Below are positions 50,766-59,542 of a stretch of 64,000 nt of DNA, piece after piece. The DNA comes from JAQVEB01 sp028698105 (lineage in GTDB: Bacteria; Bacteroidota; Bacteroidia; Bacteroidales; Dysgonomonadaceae), in NCBI GenBank assembly GCA_964293155.1, contig CAXYYA010000001.1, positions 1 through 64,000 on the forward strand. Reading direction: 5' to 3'. Both the position numbers and the translations under genes were made by a program. Within the stretch, counting starts at the first letter, position 1. Every line of letters begins with the position of its first letter. The notes beneath the pieces are model-generated. The model was not told where the DNA came from and searched no databases. It saw nothing but the letters and a program-made list of their open reading frames with translations.

Positions 50766-52736
50766 ATGAAAGAAATAGAACAACTTATTGAAATATCCCG
50801 TTTTTACGGTGCAGACAGCCGCTTCGTTATCGCTGGAGGCGGAAACACATCGTATAAAAACTCAGAGAAAATTTGGGTAAAAGCAAGTGGTTCATCGCTT
50901 GCCACCATAACCGAAGATGGGTTTGCTGTACTCGACCGTTCACTGCTCAACCCGATGTCCGAAAAACAGTACAGCCAAAACGCTGCTGAGCGAGAAGAAC
51001 AGGTGAAAAACGACCTCGCCGCCGCTACCATCACAAAAGGAAAACGCCCATCGGTGGAGACTTCGATGCACAACATAATCAATTATGCGTTCGTGGTACA
51101 TTTGCACCCTACGCTCGTAAACGGCTTAATGTGCGCCCAAAATGCCGAAAGCGAATTGAGAAATTTTTTTGGAGAAAAAGTGTTGTACGTGGAATATACC
51201 GATCCGGGGTATGTGTTGTTCAAAAAGGTGGACGAAAAGATCAAGGAATACCGTCGGAAATTCAGCGAAGAACCGCAGGTTATCTGGTTGCAAAATCACG
51301 GAATTTTTGTGGGTGCAAATACCATTGAAGAGATAAAAAAAATATATGACGAAATCTTCGTTACGCTGCAAAAATCTTCGATAAAACTTCACAACGAAGG
51401 CATTGATTTCCCCCTTTCGGGGGGATTAAGGGGGGCTGAAATTTTACCAGCCATTCGGATGATGGTTTCGAAAGAAAGCCTCAAAACGTTGAAAGTGCGT
51501 GAAAATGAATTGATAAAATACTATTACGATAGCGTTGAAAAACAAAAAGATATAGCAAAACCCTTTACTCCCGATGCGATTGTGTATTGCAAATCAAACT
51601 ATCTTTTTTTCAACGGTGAAACACCTGAACAAATCATTGCTGACGCAAAAAAAACTATCCCCGATTTCGCAAACAAGTTCGGTTATCTACCTAAAGTTTT
51701 GCTGATTAAGGGCATCGGCCTTGTTGCCGTTGGCGATAATGCCAAGCAATGCGACATCATTCTGGATGTGTTTGAAGATGCGATGAAAGTAGCTTTCCTT
51801 TCGCAATCGTTTGGTGGCGCGCATCCGATGACACAAACTCAAATCGATTTTATCGATAATTGGGAAGTGGAAAATTACCGCCGCAGTGTATCAGCGACTG
51901 TGTCGAAAGGACGTGCAGAAAACAAGACCATCGTGGTAACCGGTGCTGCACAGGGTTTTGGTGAAGGGATCGCTGAATGTTTATTACGTGAAGGCGCTAA
52001 CATCGTTGTAGCCGATTTGAACGAAGAAGTGGGACAGAACACGGTCGATAAATTTAACTTACTGACCAAAAGCAATCGCGCAATTTTCGTGAAAACCAAT
52101 GTCGCTGATATTCCCAGCCTCGAAAATTTAGTGCACGAAACCGTTTGTAATTTTGGGGGAATAGATTGTTTTATCAGCAACGCAGGCGTGTTGCGTGCCG
52201 GAGGATTGGACGATATGACGCCCGAAAATTTCGATTTTGTCACCAAAATCAATTACAACGCCTATTTCTACTGCACGAAAGTAGTCAGCAAAGTAATGAA
52301 GTTGCAAACGGAACACGCTTCGGGCGATTATTTCGCGGATATTATTCAAATTAATTCGAAATCGGGACTGCGCGGCAGTAAAGCCAACTTTGCGTACGCA
52401 GGTGGAAAATTCGGCGGAATCGGATTAACACAGTCGTTCGCATTGGAACTGGCTCCGTATCGAATTAAAGTAAACTCCGTTTGTCCCGGTAATTACTACG
52501 AAGGTCCGCTTTGGAGCGATCCCGATAACGGATTGTTCGTTCAGTATTTGAATGCCGGAAAAGTTCCCGGTGCCAAAACTATTGACGATGTGAAAGCGTT
52601 CTACCTTGCACAAGTGCCCATGCGGAAAGGTTGTACGCCTGCCGACGTTACCAAAGGCGTATTATACCTTATGGAACAATGCGGCGAAACAGGACAGGCG
52701 CTCCCGATTACCGGTGGACAGGTGATGCTGAATTAG
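50766..52736 (+). CDS. Bifunctional class II aldolase / short-chain dehydrogenase
   Basis: A 656-residue fusion. Residues 1-380 form a class II aldolase with the expected zinc site: Glu 98 (RPSVETSMH), His 112 and His 114 (VVHLHP) and His 178 (LQNHGIFVG). Residues about 385-656 form a short-chain dehydrogenase: TGAAQGFGEGIAE, NAGVL, Ser in INSKSGLRG, and Y544-x3-K548 (YAGGKFGG). The plan is that of RhaEW, which cleaves rhamnulose-1-phosphate and oxidises the lactaldehyde, although the sequence belongs to a related and less well studied group. It could therefore supply the aldolase missing from the rhamnose operon. Residues 213-225 (DFPLSGGLRGAEI) are the translation of a GC-rich repeat. Confidence 0.85.
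   Translation: MKEIEQLIEISRFYGADSRFVIAGGGNTSYKNSEKIWVKASGSSLATITEDGFAVLDRSLLNPMSEKQYSQNAAEREEQVKNDLAAATITKGKRPSVETSMHNIINYAFVVHLHPTLVNGLMCAQNAESELRNFFGEKVLYVEYTDPGYVLFKKVDEKIKEYRRKFSEEPQVIWLQNHGIFVGANTIEEIKKIYDEIFVTLQKSSIKLHNEGIDFPLSGGLRGAEILPAIRMMVSKESLKTLKVRENELIKYYYDSVEKQKDIAKPFTPDAIVYCKSNYLFFNGETPEQIIADAKKTIPDFANKFGYLPKVLLIKGIGLVAVGDNAKQCDIILDVFEDAMKVAFLSQSFGGAHPMTQTQIDFIDNWEVENYRRSVSATVSKGRAENKTIVVTGAAQGFGEGIAECLLREGANIVVADLNEEVGQNTVDKFNLLTKSNRAIFVKTNVADIPSLENLVHETVCNFGGIDCFISNAGVLRAGGLDDMTPENFDFVTKINYNAYFYCTKVVSKVMKLQTEHASGDYFADIIQINSKSGLRGSKANFAYAGGKFGGIGLTQSFALELAPYRIKVNSVCPGNYYEGPLWSDPDNGLFVQYLNAGKVPGAKTIDDVKAFYLAQVPMRKGCTPADVTKGVLYLMEQCGETGQALPITGGQVMLN
51404..51437 (+). repeat. GC-rich palindromic repeat read in frame in the aldolase domain
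   Basis: ATTTCCCCCTTTCGGGGGGA followed by TTAAGGGGGGCTGA. Same pattern CCCCCTnnnGGGGGATTnAGGGGG as the other copies. It adds PLSGGLRGA to the aldolase part, in a region after the zinc-binding fold (after His 178). Confidence 0.85.
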
Positions 52737-52845
52737 CCCCCTAAATCCCCCAAAGGGGACTTGAGTTGCAAAACGATCATTAAATAATAAAAAACAGTTA
52801 CCCCACTGTAAGCCTCTCCGTCAGCTGACGGAAGGGTTGGAGGGG
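52736..52845. repeat. Composite GC-rich repeat, copy 1
   Basis: Two palindromic parts: 52736-52762 (GCCCCCTAAATCCCCC, then AAAGGGGACTT) and 52812-52845 (GCCTCTCCGTCAGCTGACGG then AAGGGTTGGAGGGG), 49 bases apart. It fills the gap between the aldolase/SDR gene and the dehydrogenase gene. The 14-bp CCGTCAGCTGACGG core is a perfect palindrome. A second copy is at 54115-54227. Confidence 0.85.
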
Positions 52846-52851
52846 CCGATT

Positions 52852-54123
52852 ATGAAAACAAAAGCAGTACGCCTTTATGGCAAAAAAAACCTCAGGCTGG
52901 AAGAGTTTGAATTACCGGCCATCAAAGACGACGAAATACTTGCCAAAGTAGTTTCCGATTCGCTGTGTATGTCCTCTTACAAAGCATCTTCGCAAGGAAC
53001 TGAACATAAACGCATTCCTGACGATGTGGCCGAAAATCCGATTATTATCGGCCACGAATTTGCCGGCGAATTGCTGGAAGTGGGCAGCAAATGGGCACAT
53101 AAGTTCAAGGCGGGTGATAAATTTTCCATACAACCGGCGTTGTATTACAAGAATGGACCTGTCGGCATTCTAAGCGCGCCCGGTTATAGCTACCAATACA
53201 TCGGCGGCGATGCAACGTATGTGATTATTCCCAACGAAGTGATGGAGCAGGATTGCTTACTGCCGTATCACGGCGAAGGGTATTATCCTGCATCGCTGGC
53301 AGAACCGCTTTCGTGTGTTATCGGCGCGATGCACGCCAATTATCACACCACGCCCGGAAGCTACAAGCACAAAATGGAAATCGTGGATGGCGGAAAAATG
53401 GCCATTCTCGCCGGAGTTGGGCCGATGGGCTTGGCTGCGATTAATTTCGTGCTTCGCAGGGAAGAGATGAAACCATCCTTGCTTGTAGTTACCGACGTGA
53501 ATCAGGTTCGCCTCGACAGAGCCGCTTCCATTTACACCGTTGAGTTTGCCGCTAGACGCGGAATAGATTTACGTTATATCAATACGGGAAAGATGGAGAA
53601 TCCGGCGGAAGAGCTGAAAGCCATCAGCGAAGGAACAGGTTACGATGATGTTTTTGTTTTCGCTCCTGTTCGTCCGGTTGTGGAACAAGGCGATGCGATA
53701 CTCGCTTTCGATGGTTGCCTGAATTTCTTTGCCGGCCCCGGTGATCCCAACTTCAGTGCCATGTTCAATTTTTACAATGTGCATTATGCTTACACGCACA
53801 TTGTGGGTACGAGCGGCGGAAATAACGACGATATGGTGGAAGCGCTGGATATTATGAGTAAAGGCCTCGATCCGGCCGGATTGATCACACACATCGGCGG
53901 ATTAAATGCGGTGGCAGATGCAACGAATAACTTACCCGATATTCCGGGTGGTAAAAAATTAATATATACGCATCTTGAAATGCCGCTTACACCTATTACA
54001 GATTTTGCCAAATTGGGAGAAACCGATGATCTTTTTAAAAAATTAGCGGAAATTTGTGACCGACATAACGGGTTATGGAGTGTGGAAGCGGAAACATTTC
54101 TATTAGAAAACAAAGCCCCCTAA
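52852..54123 (+). CDS. Zinc-binding alcohol dehydrogenase, L-sorbose-1-phosphate reductase (SorE)-like
   Basis: A 423-residue medium-chain dehydrogenase. The opening KAVRLYGKKNLRLEEFELP, DSLCMSSYKA (Cys 39, zinc), GHEFAGELLEVG (His 68, Glu 69), EPLSCVIGAM and the nucleotide-binding AILAGVGPMGLAAINF are visible. As far as I recall the closest named relative is SorE, L-sorbose-1-phosphate reductase of Klebsiella, so a ketose phosphate reduced at C2 is a sensible substrate guess. The ATG at 52852 follows a repeat element; an upstream in-frame ATG at 52837 lies in that repeat. The last residues KAP and the TAA stop are encoded by the next repeat copy (54115-54141). Confidence 0.83.
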   Translation: MKTKAVRLYGKKNLRLEEFELPAIKDDEILAKVVSDSLCMSSYKASSQGTEHKRIPDDVAENPIIIGHEFAGELLEVGSKWAHKFKAGDKFSIQPALYYKNGPVGILSAPGYSYQYIGGDATYVIIPNEVMEQDCLLPYHGEGYYPASLAEPLSCVIGAMHANYHTTPGSYKHKMEIVDGGKMAILAGVGPMGLAAINFVLRREEMKPSLLVVTDVNQVRLDRAASIYTVEFAARRGIDLRYINTGKMENPAEELKAISEGTGYDDVFVFAPVRPVVEQGDAILAFDGCLNFFAGPGDPNFSAMFNFYNVHYAYTHIVGTSGGNNDDMVEALDIMSKGLDPAGLITHIGGLNAVADATNNLPDIPGGKKLIYTHLEMPLTPITDFAKLGETDDLFKKLAEICDRHNGLWSVEAETFLLENKAP

Positions 54124-54227
54124 ATCCCCCTAGGGGGACTTGGGCAAACCCGAATATTTTAACAATCATTTGATAACAGCTAGCCCGCTGTTAGCCTCTC
54201 CGTCAGCTGACGGAAGGTTTGGAGGGA
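54115..54227. repeat. Composite GC-rich repeat, copy 2
   Basis: 54115-54141 matches 52736-52762 at 25 of 27 bases and 54194-54227 matches 52812-52845 at 32 of 34; the spacer (52 bases) is also related (ATCATT, CAG, CTGTTAGCC). It gives the stop of the upstream dehydrogenase and lies just before the aldolase start. Confidence 0.85.
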
Positions 54228-54235
54228 CTTACATT

Positions 54236-55534
54236 ATGAAACAATTAGACACCCAACTCATGCATCCGGTGGAGCAGATCAACATCATCATCGGACGAAT
54301 TTACCGAAGCGGAATGACCACCACTTCCGGAGGAAATATTTCTATCCGAGACGATAACGGCGATATCTGGATTACGCCATCGGGCGTGGATAAGGGAAAC
54401 CTGACCACGAAGGATATTATGTGCGTGAAAAAAAACGGAACCATTATCGGCCCTCACAGGCCTTCATCGGAATATCCTTTCCACAAGGCCATTTACGAAT
54501 CCCGTCCCGATATAACCGCCATCATTCATGCTCATCCACCTGCTTTGGTAGCGTTTAGTATTGCACGTGTTGTTCCCGATACCAAAATTGTTCCCCAGGC
54601 GCATAATATCATCGGCGAAGTAGGTTTTGCACCTTACGGTACACCCGGAAGCGAAGATTTGGGTGAAAAAATTGCCGACGAATTCCGTAATAAGAATTAC
54701 AAGGCGGTGATCATGGAAAACCACGGCGTGGTGCTGGGCGGAAGCGATATGATGGATGCTTATCAGCGGTTTGAAACGCTGGAATTCTGTTGCCGGACGA
54801 TCATTAACGGACAGCGACTGGGTGAAGTGAATTATCTCTCCGACCAGCAGGTATCGCAATATGTGAACCATATTCCCGGCAACGTGCCTCACTTCATGAA
54901 CATTGATTATCCTTCGGATGAACGCGCGCTGAGGACTGAAATGGTCAATATCATTCGCCGGGCGTGTGATCAGGGGCTGATGATATCGACGTACGGAACG
55001 GTTTCCGTACGCTGGAAGGACGACGATTTTTTAATCACGCCGCGCGATGTAGCCCGCTGGGATATTGTTCCCGAAGATATCGTACAGATCAAGAACGGAA
55101 TGGCGGAGGCCGGAAAGGCACCCAGCCGCTCTGTGGCGTTGCATCAGCGTATTTATCAGTTGAATCCGCACATCAACTCCATTATATGCACGCAGCCGGT
55201 TAACCTGATGGCGCATGCTGTGAGCGGAACAAAATTCGATGTACGTACAATCCCTGAAAGCTGGATTTTCCTGCAGGATGTGCCGTCGATTCCGTTTGGG
55301 TTGATTTATAATGAGATAGAAGAGGTTGCGAAGATGTTCAACGACAATCGGGTGATTTTGGTGGAAAACGACAGCGTTTTCGTCACCGGAGACAAATTGC
55401 TCAATACGTTCGATTACCTGGAAGTCGCTGAGTTTTCGGCCAATTCGTTGGTGATGGCACAGACCATCGGGCCGCTGAAACCAATTGGCGATAAGGAAAT
55501 TGAAGATTTAAGAATCGCTTTCAATGTAAAATAA
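54236..55534 (+). CDS. Tandem class II aldolase family protein with one active-looking and one degenerate domain
   Basis: A 432-residue protein made of two class II aldolase/adducin domains. Domain 1 (residues 1-215) has the full zinc site: Glu 79 (SSEYPFHK), His 98 and His 100 (IIHAHPP) and His 163 (ENHGVVLGG). Domain 2 (about 222-432) aligns with it but has Ser 299, Cys 318, Gln 320 and Asp 379 at these places, so it should not bind zinc. Domain 1 could cleave a ketose-1-phosphate such as fuculose- or rhamnulose-1-phosphate, or act as an epimerase. The start is ATG 54236 (MKQLDTQLMHPVEQ); the longer frame from 54140 crosses a repeat. It ends the rightward run and converges on hemG. Confidence 0.85.
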   Translation: MKQLDTQLMHPVEQINIIIGRIYRSGMTTTSGGNISIRDDNGDIWITPSGVDKGNLTTKDIMCVKKNGTIIGPHRPSSEYPFHKAIYESRPDITAIIHAHPPALVAFSIARVVPDTKIVPQAHNIIGEVGFAPYGTPGSEDLGEKIADEFRNKNYKAVIMENHGVVLGGSDMMDAYQRFETLEFCCRTIINGQRLGEVNYLSDQQVSQYVNHIPGNVPHFMNIDYPSDERALRTEMVNIIRRACDQGLMISTYGTVSVRWKDDDFLITPRDVARWDIVPEDIVQIKNGMAEAGKAPSRSVALHQRIYQLNPHINSIICTQPVNLMAHAVSGTKFDVRTIPESWIFLQDVPSIPFGLIYNEIEEVAKMFNDNRVILVENDSVFVTGDKLLNTFDYLEVAEFSANSLVMAQTIGPLKPIGDKEIEDLRIAFNVK

Positions 55535-55559
55535 AATTTTTTGTAAGCAGAAGTTGCCG

Positions 55560-56921
55560 TTACACGATCTCTTTCGTCAGATTTGTTCCCTGGATGATCC
55601 GGTGTGCCATGCCGATGCCGTCGCGAAGATTGCCGGCAATGTGTAATCCCGGATATTTTTGTTCCAGTTCCTTCACTGTTTTAAAACGTTGTTCCGACGA
55701 CTTTTCGTATTGTGGAATAGCATATTTGTGACGGAAAATACGGATTAGATCCGGTTTCTTTTCCTGCGGAAATTTGAGCATCCGATGGAATGCATCGTTC
55801 ACTTTTTCCTCGATCTCTTCGTCGGTCAATTCGGTCAGTTCCCGCCGTTTCATTCCTCCCATGAAAAAGGAAAACAAAACTCCGTTTTCGGGGCTTCGCC
55901 CCGTGAAGCACGACGAAGGAAATAAAATCCCCAAAATATCTTCGTTGTCTTTCGAACTGATCAGTCCTCCGAACGCATCAAAATTCATGGAACCTTTGTC
56001 CTTCACGCCTACGGCGACCTGCACTACGGGCGCATACCGCACGTTGGTGAGGTTATTCATTTTTTGGGGATCAATAAACGTCAGCAAATCGGGTAGGGCA
56101 TAAGCGCCAACGGTCGTGATCACGTGACGCGAGTGAAACTCCACTTGCTGTCCGTTCTTAACGAAGACCGTTTTCCAGCGACCGTTATCCGGCAGGATCC
56201 GGATGTTTTCCGCAAGAAGAATAATTTGTTGATCACCAATGTATTTCGTCATTGCTAACGGCAGGTTCTCCATACCTCCTTTTGTTGAAAAAATACCTTT
56301 TTTAGCCTTCGGCTGTGTGTTCTTTTTGGCTTCTTTTGCCTTGGCAATTCCGCCGCGGATGAAACTTCCGTAGTTTTGTTCCAGATTGTAAAGTTTTGGC
56401 AATGCATGGCGGGTAATGAGCGAGTTGGGATCGCCGGCGTAAATCCCCGATAAAAAAGGATCCACGGCATAATCCACAAAAGATTTCCCCAATCTTCGTG
56501 TTGTGAGTTGTGCCACGGTTTCGTCGGGGTCTGTGCCTTTGGCGCGAAAGGGCTCGCCAAGGATGCGCAGCTTATCGGAAAATGTAAAGAGCGGCGTGGT
56601 GATCCCGCCCCACAAACCGCCGGGCAGGGTGCGGAACTTTCCGTTTTTCCAGATCAGTCTTTTTTCCGCTTCTTTTCGGGCAAATTCAATTTCGCAATCC
56701 GGCGAAAGCGCTTCAAAGAGTTCCAACACTTCTTCCGACGCGCCCGAGCCGGTGTTCGGGCCGGATTCCAACACAAATCCGTTTTCGTGGAATGTGCGTA
56801 TTTGTCCCCCTGTGCGGTCGGATTTTTCGAGAACGGCAACCGAAAATCCTCGTTTTTTCAATTGCACGGCCGCCGATAGTCCGGTGAGTCCGGCTCCAAT
56901 GATCACTACATCTTTTGTCAT
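55560..56921 (-). CDS. hemG: Protoporphyrinogen oxidase (FAD-dependent, HemY type)
   Basis: A 453-residue flavoenzyme that oxidises protoporphyrinogen IX to protoporphyrin IX. N-terminal FAD fold DVVIIGAGLTGLSAAVQLKKRG, then LEKSDRTGGQIRTF and ESGPNTGS, with the substrate-binding PFLSGIYAGDP near residue 160 and the C-terminal GLHIAGNLRDGIGMA. The class is HemY-like although many Bacteroidetes annotations use hemG. It is the last gene of a leftward operon (TonB receptor, MFS, hemN, hemG), 35 bases after hemN. Only the late steps of haem synthesis are present in this window. Confidence 0.9.
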   Translation of the reverse strand: MTKDVVIIGAGLTGLSAAVQLKKRGFSVAVLEKSDRTGGQIRTFHENGFVLESGPNTGSGASEEVLELFEALSPDCEIEFARKEAEKRLIWKNGKFRTLPGGLWGGITTPLFTFSDKLRILGEPFRAKGTDPDETVAQLTTRRLGKSFVDYAVDPFLSGIYAGDPNSLITRHALPKLYNLEQNYGSFIRGGIAKAKEAKKNTQPKAKKGIFSTKGGMENLPLAMTKYIGDQQIILLAENIRILPDNGRWKTVFVKNGQQVEFHSRHVITTVGAYALPDLLTFIDPQKMNNLTNVRYAPVVQVAVGVKDKGSMNFDAFGGLISSKDNEDILGILFPSSCFTGRSPENGVLFSFFMGGMKRRELTELTDEEIEEKVNDAFHRMLKFPQEKKPDLIRIFRHKYAIPQYEKSSEQRFKTVKELEQKYPGLHIAGNLRDGIGMAHRIIQGTNLTKEIV

Positions 56922-56956
56922 TAAATATCCTCCTTGAGTGGATGATTTAGAAGTTT

Positions 56957-58321
56957 TTATATCGGTTTAGAAAACGTTTTGTCCGTATCTATCAATAATT
57001 TGTCGAGCGATGCAGCCACATTGCGAATAAACGGCGAACCTTTTTCGCGCATCACGATTTTGTTGTCATCAAACGCTATGATCCCGTCGTCGGAGAATTC
57101 CTGCATGTTGGATTCCGAGTAAACGGTAGCTGCCTTTACTTCGGCAACAGTGCGCTGTAGGCGCAAAGCGATCCGTTGCCAGTCTATTTGTTCGTTGCAC
57201 ATCAGTTCGGTAATGACTTCGCGTGTGATCTGTTCCCCATCGTTCAGCGCATACCCGCGTTGTACGGGAATATGGCCTCTGTTTACGGTATTTATATAAT
57301 CCGAAATGTTTTTCGTATTTTGTGCATAGGCCGATGCCAGTTGCGAAATAGCCGTTACGCCGAAGGCGTACACCTGGCCTGTGGTGCGCCGGGTGCAGTA
57401 ACCCTGAAAATTCCGGTGCAGCGCATGCGATTGCGCTGCCTGGTACAATTCATCGTCCGCTTTCACGAAATGATCCAGTCCGATTTGTTTGTATCCGGCC
57501 GCCAACAACAGTTTTTGGGCAGTATGGTATAATTCGTTTTTCATTTCTCCCGAAGGGAGGCCTTTGGCTTCGAGAAACTTTTGCCGCGGAAAAATGTTCG
57601 GAATGTGCGCGTATGAAAACGTCACCAGCCGGTCGGGAGACAGAGCGATGGCTTTTTGTATGGACTCCGAAAAACCTTGTACGGTTTGAAGCGGCAATCC
57701 GTAAATAAAATCGAGATTGATGCGGATGTTTTGCGGGCGAAGCAATTGGAAAATCTCTTCAATAGGCAGAAGAGTAGGAACGCGGTTGGATGCTTTCAGC
57801 ACATCGGGATTAAAATCCTGAATTCCGATGCTCATACGGTTGAAACCGGCATCTACCAGCGTTTGAAAATCGGTTTCGCTCATGTATCCGGCATGACATT
57901 CAATGGCTATTTCCGGATTTTCGATGCAATCGAACTTGCTGAACAACAAGTTGTTGATTTTTTTAATAAGAGTTAGATTGATGGATGTAGGAGAGCCGCC
58001 GCCGTAATGGATTTGTGCGATTTTACGGGTTTTGTCTATACGGGCGCAAACCATCTCAATTTCTTTCAATACCGCGTCAACATACAATGTTTCGTCCGAA
58101 TCTTTCGACTTAGGGAAAGAATTGCAGCCGCAAAAATAACACATGCGCCTGCAATACGGAATGTGGATGTAAAACGAAAGATGTTGAGGCTGCTGCTCAT
58201 TTGAAAGTTCAATGGCCTGTATCAGATCGTTCTCCGAAAAACCTTCGTGAAAGAAATTGGCCGGCGGATAACTCGTGTACCGGGGAACAGGAACATTGTA
58301 TTTCGCAATAAGATCACTCAT
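56957..58321 (-). CDS. hemN: Oxygen-independent coproporphyrinogen III oxidase
   Basis: A 454-residue radical SAM enzyme that decarboxylates coproporphyrinogen III to protoporphyrinogen IX without oxygen. The cluster-binding motif is YCRRMCYFCGCN (Cys 57, 61, 64 plus Cys 66), which marks true HemN as opposed to HemW, and YGGGSPTSINL and GLPLQTVQGF are present. The natural start is the ATG at 58319-58321 (MSDLIAKYNVPVPRYTSYPP), which overlaps the end of the MFS gene by 8 bases; an upstream in-frame ATG would add six residues. The anaerobic form agrees with an anaerobic host. Confidence 0.92.
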   Translation of the reverse strand: MSDLIAKYNVPVPRYTSYPPANFFHEGFSENDLIQAIELSNEQQPQHLSFYIHIPYCRRMCYFCGCNSFPKSKDSDETLYVDAVLKEIEMVCARIDKTRKIAQIHYGGGSPTSINLTLIKKINNLLFSKFDCIENPEIAIECHAGYMSETDFQTLVDAGFNRMSIGIQDFNPDVLKASNRVPTLLPIEEIFQLLRPQNIRINLDFIYGLPLQTVQGFSESIQKAIALSPDRLVTFSYAHIPNIFPRQKFLEAKGLPSGEMKNELYHTAQKLLLAAGYKQIGLDHFVKADDELYQAAQSHALHRNFQGYCTRRTTGQVYAFGVTAISQLASAYAQNTKNISDYINTVNRGHIPVQRGYALNDGEQITREVITELMCNEQIDWQRIALRLQRTVAEVKAATVYSESNMQEFSDDGIIAFDDNKIVMREKGSPFIRNVAASLDKLLIDTDKTFSKPI

Positions 58322-59537
58322 CCAGCAATACGTCATCATTTTTTACCTTGAACGGTTTGAAACCGATTACAAAAATAAACGAAATAACCGCAATTGCCAA
58401 CTCAACCGAGAACAGAACTGCATAACCCAATACATCGCCCAAACGGGCACAGCCGATGGTAATAACCATCGCGCTCAGATGGGTAAGAACGATTTGCAGC
58501 GTGAAATCGGTGCCTTCGCGGCCATCGCGTACGATATCCATCGCCGAGGTGTTAATAACGGTTGACGTCATTCCGTAAATTCCCCAAAGCAACCCGATGC
58601 CCAGCAAAATAAACAAGTGGTTTGTGCTACCGCTCAGTTGAAGCCACAGAAAATAGCTTGCCGGCAGCAACACGAGCGCCGAAACAATTTTTCGCGCAGC
58701 GGGCTTACCTATTTTGCGGATAAAAATTCCTGTGAGGAACGCACTCATGATTCCTGTGGAAACACCAAAAATGCCTACCATGGCGCCGATTTCCTTCATC
58801 CCGTATCCCAGATCAACCAAAAATGGGCTCAACGACGAAAGTATCCCAATAAGTCCCGCATAAAAAAGCACAAGAAAAACCACATGCCGCCAAATGTTTT
58901 TTTGTGCGAAAAACAGCAGCATATCTTTAGGCTTCGCCTTTTGTTTGTTGTGGCGTTCGCGAAGTTTCAGAAAACGGTTTTTCCACAACGGGATCAGTGC
59001 AATGAGTACGAAGATCGCCACCCACGGCAACAAACTTCCCCATCCGATTTCTTTGAAAAGCATCAGCAAGAAACCTCCGCCCACCATACTGCCGGTGAAG
59101 GTGCCCATGGATTGTATGCTGTTGAGCAGGCTGCTGTCTTTCCGTTCGAAAGAGCGCGCCGCCATGGCGTCGGTTGCGATGTCCTGCGTAGCAGATGAGA
59201 TAAACGCCAGGATAATGAGGATGATAACAAGTGTAAAGTCGGTCTCGATGTGCAGGGTAGCTACAACAAAGATGATTGCAGCGTACACAATCTCGGCGCC
59301 GAAGATCCATCGTTTGTAGTCTTTAACCGTTTCGGTTTTGCTGTCCACGAGCGGCGACCACAGAAATTTCACGATCCACGGGAGTTTGATCAGTTTCAGC
59401 AGCGCGATTGCCGTGAGCGAATATTCTCCCTGGCGCATGAGTACGGGGAGCGCTGTCGCGAAAAAGCTCATCGGGATGGATTGCGCGATGTAAAGCGAGA
59501 AAAATGTAAAGAGGTTGTACGATTTGAACGATTTCAT
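58314..59537 (-). CDS. MFS transporter (RhtX/AmpG-like), probably for tetrapyrroles or siderophores
   Basis: A 407-residue membrane transporter with about 12 spans. The first half (SIPMSFFATALPVLMRQGEYSLTAIALLKLIKLPWIVKFLWSPLVD) is typical of the RhtX/FptX siderophore-uptake and AmpG groups of the major facilitator superfamily, which carry bulky substrates inward. It lies 5 bases after the TonB receptor gene and overlaps hemN by 8 bases, so the three proteins are surely made together; this suggests that it carries a porphyrin-type compound across the inner membrane. The substrate is inferred from context only. Confidence 0.8.
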   Translation of the reverse strand: MKSFKSYNLFTFFSLYIAQSIPMSFFATALPVLMRQGEYSLTAIALLKLIKLPWIVKFLWSPLVDSKTETVKDYKRWIFGAEIVYAAIIFVVATLHIETDFTLVIILIILAFISSATQDIATDAMAARSFERKDSSLLNSIQSMGTFTGSMVGGGFLLMLFKEIGWGSLLPWVAIFVLIALIPLWKNRFLKLRERHNKQKAKPKDMLLFFAQKNIWRHVVFLVLFYAGLIGILSSLSPFLVDLGYGMKEIGAMVGIFGVSTGIMSAFLTGIFIRKIGKPAARKIVSALVLLPASYFLWLQLSGSTNHLFILLGIGLLWGIYGMTSTVINTSAMDIVRDGREGTDFTLQIVLTHLSAMVITIGCARLGDVLGYAVLFSVELAIAVISFIFVIGFKPFKVKNDDVLLDE

Positions 59538-59542
59538 TCAGT

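Noticed and set aside
54140..54235. 32-residue N-terminal extension of the tandem aldolase
   Set aside because: It crosses the composite repeat and the conserved domain begins just after the ATG at 54236.
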